Assembly (NCBI GenBank): GCA_903824155.1
Contig: CAIJVL010000049.1
Location: 1 to 24,364, forward strand
DNA from: Candidatus Adlerbacteria bacterium
GTDB taxonomy: Bacteria; Patescibacteriota; Minisyncoccia; Phycocordibacterales; SBAW01
DNA length: 24,364 bases
Direction: 5' to 3'
Shown here: piece after piece, positions 20,969-24,364 of the stretch
How positions within the stretch are numbered: position 1 is the first letter of the stretch
Layout of the letters: every line of letters begins with the position of its first letter
Program-made: the position numbers and the translations under genes
Notes under the pieces: generated by a model
Database searches by the model: none
Told to the model about the DNA's origin: nothing
What the model saw: only the letters and a program-made list of their open reading frames with translations

Positions 20969-20978
20969 GTAAGTACCC

Positions 20979-21509
20979 ATGAAGGACCCCATCGTACAAA
21001 TAGGAGCATTGATCTTGCGCGAAAAGGCCAAGCCCATTGCCAAAAAGGATTTCGGCACGAAATCGCTCAAGACACTTATAGCCAAGATGAAAAAGTCTCT
21101 GGTTAAAGAAAAGTACGGCGTTGCGATTGCCGCGCCGCAAGTAGGCGCCTCGGTGCGCCTGTTTGTCGTAGCTGGCCGCGCTTTTGATGAAGAGGAAGAA
21201 GCGGGCGGAGGCGGGGATGAAAAAATAAAATCAAAAATGCCCGACAAAGTATTTATCAATCCCGAGCTTATCCGCGTCTCACGCAAGAAAAAAGAAATGT
21301 CCGAAGGCTGCCTATCCGTGCGCGGCAAATACGGCGCCGTGGTGCGCCACGAAAAAGCCAGCGTCAAAGCCTACGACGAGGCCGGCAATCAATTTATCTA
21401 TCATGGCTCGGGACTCCTCGCACACATCTTCCAGCACGAAGTCGACCATCTCGACGGCATACTATATATTGACAAGGCTGCCAAACTAACCGACGACCCC
21501 AATGTCTAA
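20979..21509 (+). CDS. def: Peptide deformylase
   Basis: Metal-dependent enzyme that removes the formyl group from nascent N-terminal Met. The 176-aa protein has all three family motifs: GVAIAAPQVG (47-56, with Ala where GxGLAAPQ usually has Gly), EGCLS (109-113, Cys metal ligand) and HEVDH (153-157, two His ligands and the catalytic Glu). An acidic and glycine-rich insertion (about 70-90, EEEEAGGGGDEK) lies between motifs 1 and 2. Its stop overlaps the fmt start by 8 nt, so the formylation and deformylation genes are coupled, as in many bacteria. Confidence 0.96.
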   Translation: MKDPIVQIGALILREKAKPIAKKDFGTKSLKTLIAKMKKSLVKEKYGVAIAAPQVGASVRLFVVAGRAFDEEEEAGGGGDEKIKSKMPDKVFINPELIRVSRKKKEMSEGCLSVRGKYGAVVRHEKASVKAYDEAGNQFIYHGSGLLAHIFQHEVDHLDGILYIDKAAKLTDDPNV

Positions 21510-22347
21510 ACAACCTTTATTCGCCTTTTTTGGCACGCCAAAATTTGCCGTTGATGTTTTGAACGCCTTTGAGGCGCACGGTCTTTTGCCGGCGCTGGTG
21601 ATTACCGCTCCGGATAGAAAGCAGGGCCGCGGCATGATGCTCACCCCCTCGCCTGCAAAGGTATGGGCTGCCGAGCGCGGCATCGACGTGCTAACGCCGG
21701 CTACGTTAAAGGACGAGCAGCTGGTCGCAGAACTGGCCAACACCGAGTGGGACGTGTTTGTGGTTGCCGCATATGCAAAACTAATACCCAAAACTATTTT
21801 GGATATTCCAAAACACGGCAGCCTCAATATCCATCCGTCGCTTTTGCCAAAACTGCGCGGCCCTTCGCCCGCCTTAACCGCAATATTAAACGATGAGCGC
21901 TCAACCGGCGTGTCGGTAATGCAAATGGCCGAAAGAATGGACGCGGGCCCCGTCGTTGCGCAAGCAAGAGTAGAGCTTGAAGAAGACGCATGGCCGATGC
22001 GAGGCAGTGAGTTTGAAGAGCTGCTTGCGACCGAAGGCGGTAACTTGTTGGCCGAAGTATTGCCATTTTACATAAAAGGCGAAGTTACCCCCGAGCTGCA
22101 GGATGAAAGCAAGGCGACATTTACTAAAAAATTCACCGATGCCGATGCATTAATAGATTTGAACAATGATGCGCGTAAAAACTTTTTAAAGATAAAAGCC
22201 TTCGACAAAGGACCGCGCGCGTACATGCAGGTTGATGGAAAGCGCGTCATTATAAAAGATGCCGAGTTCGTAAACGGGGAGCTAAAAATAACCCGCGTTA
22301 TCCCCGAAGGTAAAAAGGAAATGCCGTATGAGGATTTTGCTAGATAG
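21502..22347 (+). CDS. fmt: Methionyl-tRNA formyltransferase
   Basis: Formylates the initiator Met-tRNA using 10-formyl-THF. The 281-aa protein is shorter than E. coli Fmt (about 315), mainly in the C-terminal domain. It begins with FFGTPKFAVDVL, and has the THF-binding and catalytic block SLNIHPSLLPKLRGPSP (Asn 109, His 111) with the catalytic Asp 147 in ERMDAGPVV. The C-terminal tRNA-binding part retains RAYMQVDGKRVIIKDAEF. It overlaps def by 8 nt at its start and, on the opposite strand, overlaps the last 8 bases of hpf at its stop (22340-22347). No terminator separates the convergent genes. Confidence 0.95.
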   Translation: MSKQPLFAFFGTPKFAVDVLNAFEAHGLLPALVITAPDRKQGRGMMLTPSPAKVWAAERGIDVLTPATLKDEQLVAELANTEWDVFVVAAYAKLIPKTILDIPKHGSLNIHPSLLPKLRGPSPALTAILNDERSTGVSVMQMAERMDAGPVVAQARVELEEDAWPMRGSEFEELLATEGGNLLAEVLPFYIKGEVTPELQDESKATFTKKFTDADALIDLNNDARKNFLKIKAFDKGPRAYMQVDGKRVIIKDAEFVNGELKITRVIPEGKKEMPYEDFAR

Positions 22348-22699
22348 AATTGCGCCAGCCGCGGATAAATTCTTTAATCTTACCGGAACCCTCGCGCCAA
22401 TTGCTGTGGCGCTTCTTTTTTGCCTTGGCCAGTTCGTCTACCAGCTCGCCGGACGCGGCATCTATTACCTCGTATAACGTGCGACCGTAACTTTCGACAT
22501 GCAGCGGGTGTTTGGCGTCGTGCAAAGTCATCTCGGCGTGATACTGTCTCTCTTCGCTTTCCAAATAGGACAAAACAATATCAACGCGCGCCGCGTCACT
22601 TCTCACCAGTAACTTATCAAGCGCGGCCAGCTTTTTTTCCACATACGTGCGCAACTCATCGGTAACGGATACCTCTGTGCCCTTTAGGTTGTAGTTCAT
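22340..22699 (-). CDS. hpf: Ribosome hibernation promoting factor, short form
   Basis: Binds the 30S decoding region and blocks translation in stress or stationary phase. The 119-aa protein is one S30AE/RaiA domain (MNYNLKGTEVSVTDELRTYVEKKLAALDKLL, then a beta strand VDIVLSYL and the EMTLHDAKHPLHVESYGRTLYEVIDAASGELVDELAKAKKK helix). It lacks the C-terminal dimerisation domain of long HPF. A perfect TATAAT sits exactly 6 nt before the ATG, with no SD, so the mRNA should be leaderless. That -10 begins directly after the T-run of the previous gene's terminator. Confidence 0.92.
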   Translation of the reverse strand: MNYNLKGTEVSVTDELRTYVEKKLAALDKLLVRSDAARVDIVLSYLESEERQYHAEMTLHDAKHPLHVESYGRTLYEVIDAASGELVDELAKAKKKRHSNWREGSGKIKEFIRGWRNSI

Positions 22700-22705
22700 A
22701 TATCT

Positions 22706-22711
22706 ATTATA
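22706..22711 (-). promoter_or_regulatory. -10 box of hpf (leaderless)
   Basis: Perfect TATAAT on the minus strand, 6 nt before the ATG at 22699. The terminator T-run of the upstream gene ends 3 nt before it, so the terminator hairpin occupies the place of a -35. Confidence 0.7.
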
Positions 22712-22714
22712 TAC

Positions 22715-22746
22715 AAAAAACCGCCTCCGGGTTACGGAAGCGGCTT
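22715..22746 (-). terminator. Intrinsic terminator after the KGG gene
   Basis: 12-bp stem (22718-22729 with 22735-22746, two G-T type pairs), 5-nt loop, T6 on the minus strand and T5 on the plus strand. It ends the KGG unit and abuts the hpf promoter. Confidence 0.82.
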
Positions 22747-22753
22747 TTTGTGG

Positions 22754-22984
22754 TTATACGTCCAAATCGTCTCCTAGATTGGACAACTCTTCGTTGGCTG
22801 CGTCAGGAACGCCGGTACCCTGCCGTGCCTGGCCTCCTTTGCGGCCGGCCTCGCGAGCCTCTTCCGAGTCAAACTCGTGCGCAGTGCCCTTTTCGTGGGC
22901 CGCTTTGCCGCCCTTGGAGGCTATCTCGCGCTGCTTGTCCTCGTCCATAGACCCAAACCCGCGGCTGCTATTGTTGTTAGCCAT
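22754..22984 (-). CDS. KGG-repeat stress protein (YciG/GsiB-like)
   Basis: Small hydrophilic protein of 76 aa with the KGG motif repeated twice: MDEDKQREIASKGGKAAHEKG and EEAREAGRKGGQARQGTG. Proteins with this repeat (YciG, GsiB, con-10 type) are induced by general or desiccation stress and are thought to be largely unstructured hydrophilins. The start was set at MANNNSSRGFGSM (22984); the frame is open 42 nt further up but that part covers the probable promoter (TGTAAT ending 12 nt before the ATG). The acidic tail (EELSNLGDDLDV) is not part of the repeat. It is monocistronic with its own terminator. Confidence 0.85.
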   Translation of the reverse strand: MANNNSSRGFGSMDEDKQREIASKGGKAAHEKGTAHEFDSEEAREAGRKGGQARQGTGVPDAANEELSNLGDDLDV

Positions 22985-23002
22985 ACGTTTTAATGAATTA
23001 CA

Positions 23003-23033
23003 TTGATAAGTGTGCGTGTGCCGCACCTATCAA
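23003..23033. repeat. Imperfect inverted repeat upstream of the KGG gene
   Basis: TTGATA-A-GTG (23003-23012) faces CAC-C-TATCAA (23024-23033), with a partly paired centre. It lies 19 bp above the KGG start codon, in the promoter region, and could be a regulatory site or a hairpin. No T-run follows, so it is not a good terminator. Confidence 0.4.
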
Positions 23034-23061
23034 CACTAGCGCATGCACTATTAAGAAACGG

Positions 23062-23664
23062 TTAACCTATAACCGAGTCAGCAAGGCCATAGCGGACAAA
23101 ATCTGCGGGCTGTAAAGTAGTATTTGCATTCATCAGCAGGAGCACCTCTTGCGGCGTGAGCTTTCCATGCGAACGCTCGGCGACAATAGATGCATACTGT
23201 TCATCTTTAAGCGTATCTTCACGCATCATTGATTCCAATTCGCCCACCGTGACGCGCTTGCCGCCGTCAAACACGCGCCCCGCCCGGTGAAGGAGCGCCG
23301 TGGTGTGCTTGGTAACGTAGCGTCGCTCACCGGTTAAAAAGATAAGTAGTGCCGAGGAGTCTACGTCACCGCTGCCAACAGTTGTAAGTATGGGACGCAC
23401 TACAAAGCGCACCGCATCGTAAAAGCTCATGGCCGTGCCGCTGGGGCCGCCGGCCGAAGTCACCATCATGTAGAGCGTGTCTGCCGGAAAGGCGCGCACC
23501 AGCTCTTTAATATTATTTAACACGCGCTCGTTGGTTGCATAATTGATCACGCCAAAATACTCAACCATCCTCTCGAGCGGAAAAAGAGGCTTGGCGCCGG
23601 CTCCTTCGAGCACTTCGGATATGGTTAAGGGAGAGGCGACAAACTTATTTCTTTGAATAGCCAT
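23062..23664 (-). CDS. ClpP-like serine protease homologue with altered triad
   Basis: Member of the ClpP/crotonase-fold protease group, 200 aa. The ClpP-type features are the oxyanion strand VTSAGGPSGTAMSFYDAV (68-85, compare INSPGG), a nucleophile Ser 103 in DVDSSALLIFLTG, and His 126 in TALLHRAG. The third triad residue, aligned by its 11-residue distance to the conserved YGLxD block (192-196), is Asn 181 rather than Asp. The start at MAIQRNKFV (23664) was preferred over an upstream ATG at 23733 that would include a palindrome and a hairpin. No Clp ATPase gene is next to it. It may be a working protease with a weakened triad, or a non-catalytic homologue. Confidence 0.75.
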   Translation of the reverse strand: MAIQRNKFVASPLTISEVLEGAGAKPLFPLERMVEYFGVINYATNERVLNNIKELVRAFPADTLYMMVTSAGGPSGTAMSFYDAVRFVVRPILTTVGSGDVDSSALLIFLTGERRYVTKHTTALLHRAGRVFDGGKRVTVGELESMMREDTLKDEQYASIVAERSHGKLTPQEVLLLMNANTTLQPADFVRYGLADSVIG

Positions 23665-23690
23665 GAAAGTAAAATGCAAGTAAAAATTAG

Positions 23691-23706
23691 ATGAATACCT
23701 ATTCAT
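23691..23706. promoter_or_regulatory. Operator-like palindrome upstream of the ClpP-like gene
   Basis: ATGAATA-CC-TATTCAT is a perfect 7-bp palindrome with a 2-bp centre, 26 bp before the start codon at 23664. Size and symmetry fit a dimeric repressor site. No promoter hexamers are convincing nearby. Confidence 0.45.
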
Positions 23707-23712
23707 ACTAAA

Positions 23713-23744
23713 TACAGCCGCCCAAATATTCAAGCGCGGCTGTA
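23713..23744 (-). terminator. Probable terminator after the VOC gene
   Basis: Perfect 9-bp stem TACAGCCGC/GCGGCTGTA with a 14-nt loop, 42 nt after the VOC stop. Only TTTAGT follows on the minus strand, so the T-tract is weak. Confidence 0.5.
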
Positions 23745-23786
23745 AACTTTAGGTGTTAGCTTCATCCATTTTCCCCTGCGTCCAGC

Positions 23787-24158
23787 TTATTTTGCGTCGT
23801 AGTCGTACCAAACGGCTTCAATATTATGTCCGTCGGCGTCATGTATGAACGCCGCATAATACCCGGGCCAGTAGTCTTTACGGTAGCCGGGCGCGCCGTT
23901 ATCCTTGCCCCCTGCTGCGAGCGCGGCCTTATAAAACGCCTCTACCTCTTCTTTGTTTTTAGCTTCAAAAGCTACGTGGGTCGGCACGACGCCCTTTTCG
24001 TTGGTCCCGATCCAAAAGTCCGTATTTTTGCCGTCGTTAAATCCGGCCGCCTCGCCGTACTCCATATTTTGCGTATAGCCTAAAGTCGCGAGCACTTTGG
24101 TGTAAAACTCCTTGGCCTTTTTGTAATCGCTAACCGGCAAACTGGTGTGCGCTATCAT
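23787..24158 (-). CDS. VOC-family protein (glyoxalase/dioxygenase-like)
   Basis: Single vicinal-oxygen-chelate domain of 123 aa made of two beta-alpha-beta3 modules: IAHTSLPVSDYKKAKEFYTKVLATLGY, and THVAFEAKNKEEVEAFYKAALAAGGKDNGAPG ending in AAFIHDADGHNIEAVWYD. Candidate metal ligands are His 4, His 61-62 region (PTHVAF) and the Glu in GHNIEAV. The family includes lactoylglutathione lyases, dioxygenases and antibiotic-binding proteins; this small generic form cannot be assigned a substrate. The ATG is preceded by T6 and no SD. Confidence 0.85.
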   Translation of the reverse strand: MIAHTSLPVSDYKKAKEFYTKVLATLGYTQNMEYGEAAGFNDGKNTDFWIGTNEKGVVPTHVAFEAKNKEEVEAFYKAALAAGGKDNGAPGYRKDYWPGYYAAFIHDADGHNIEAVWYDYDAK

Positions 24159-24290
24159 AAAAAATTAAAGCTATCTGTTAATGCCTCCTTTATATAGTCT
24201 ACCCCATGGCGCTGGCATGAACTTCTCAAAATGCCTATTTTCGGCTATTATCCAATGGTATTCGGGCCACGGTGGCCAGGGTAATAACAT

Positions 24291-24362
24291 TCCGCGGTAG
24301 CTCAATGGTAGAGCAGCTCCCTGTTAAGGAGTTGGTTGTAGGTTCGAGTCCTACCCGCGGAG
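24291..24362 (+). tRNA. tRNA-Asn (anticodon GTT)
   Basis: Complete cloverleaf: acceptor TCCGCGG/CCGCGGA, D arm GCTC/GAGC, anticodon stem GCTCC/GGAGT with loop CTGTTAA (anticodon GTT), T arm GTAGG-TTCGAGT-CCTAC, discriminator G at 24362. The next bases are CA, so CCA is not encoded. The 132 bp between the VOC gene and this tRNA hold no gene; a 13-bp palindrome GGCCAC-G-GTGGCC is at 24265-24277. Confidence 0.97.
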
Positions 24363-24364
24363 CA

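Noticed and set aside
1..24364. CRISPR array, insertion sequence, prophage or toxin-antitoxin genes
   Set aside because: No regularly spaced repeats, no transposase or integrase motifs, no terminal repeats and no recognisable toxin or antitoxin in any frame read.

Overview
The window looks like a chromosomal segment of a Candidate Phyla Radiation bacterium (Patescibacteria, most likely a Parcubacteria-type lineage). The case rests on very tight gene packing, reduced versions of normally conserved clusters, a class I lysyl-tRNA synthetase, short forms of ProRS, delta-prime and Fmt, several small lineage-restricted proteins, and mid-GC coding sequence read with the standard bacterial code (TGA is used as a stop). 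The lineage is an inference from gene content, not from a marker tree.

Layout. Positions 1-5277 (minus strand) hold tRNA-Glu(CTC), a small SD-led gene, and a shortened dcw cluster transcribed mraZ-rsmH-ftsL-ftsI-murF. Upstream of mraZ is a promoter with a phased series of MraZ-type TGGGN boxes. Positions 5464-6202 and 7824-8609 are two islands of small plus-strand genes with textbook -35/-10 promoters, Shine-Dalgarno sites and intrinsic terminators; one gene is split by a frameshift at a C5 run. lysS lies between the islands on the minus strand. Positions 8622-12923 (minus) hold greA and the elongasome set mreB-mreC-mreD-mrdA. Positions 12958-17839 hold proS, rseP, frr, nth, an rlpA-like gene and holB. 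Positions 17848-20571 hold a second mreB, murA and an unidentified basic protein. The 407-base gap 20572-20978 is not empty: a consensus promoter and a strong terminator frame a likely structured RNA of about 290 nt. The end of the window has def-fmt (plus), then hpf, a KGG-repeat protein, a ClpP-like protease and a VOC protein (minus), and tRNA-Asn(GTT).

How the genes fit together. Most of the window serves envelope growth and division (MraZ, FtsL, FtsI, MurF, MurA, two MreB, MreC, MreD, PBP2, RlpA) and protein synthesis (LysRS, ProRS, RRF, deformylase, Met-tRNA formyltransferase, HPF, RsmH), with GreA, Nth and delta-prime for transcription and DNA upkeep.

Most notable observations: (1) many housekeeping genes have a -10 box only 5-12 nt (often exactly 6 nt) before the start codon and no Shine-Dalgarno, which predicts leaderless or nearly leaderless mRNAs, in contrast to the SD-led small plus-strand genes; (2) the candidate structured RNA at about 20647-20936; (3) a doubled palindromic element inserted in frame in holB; (4) MurA with Asp at the fosfomycin-target Cys; (5) an endonuclease III with no cysteines, hence no Fe-S cluster; (6) the phased MraZ operator. 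All calls come from reading the sequence; no database search was run.
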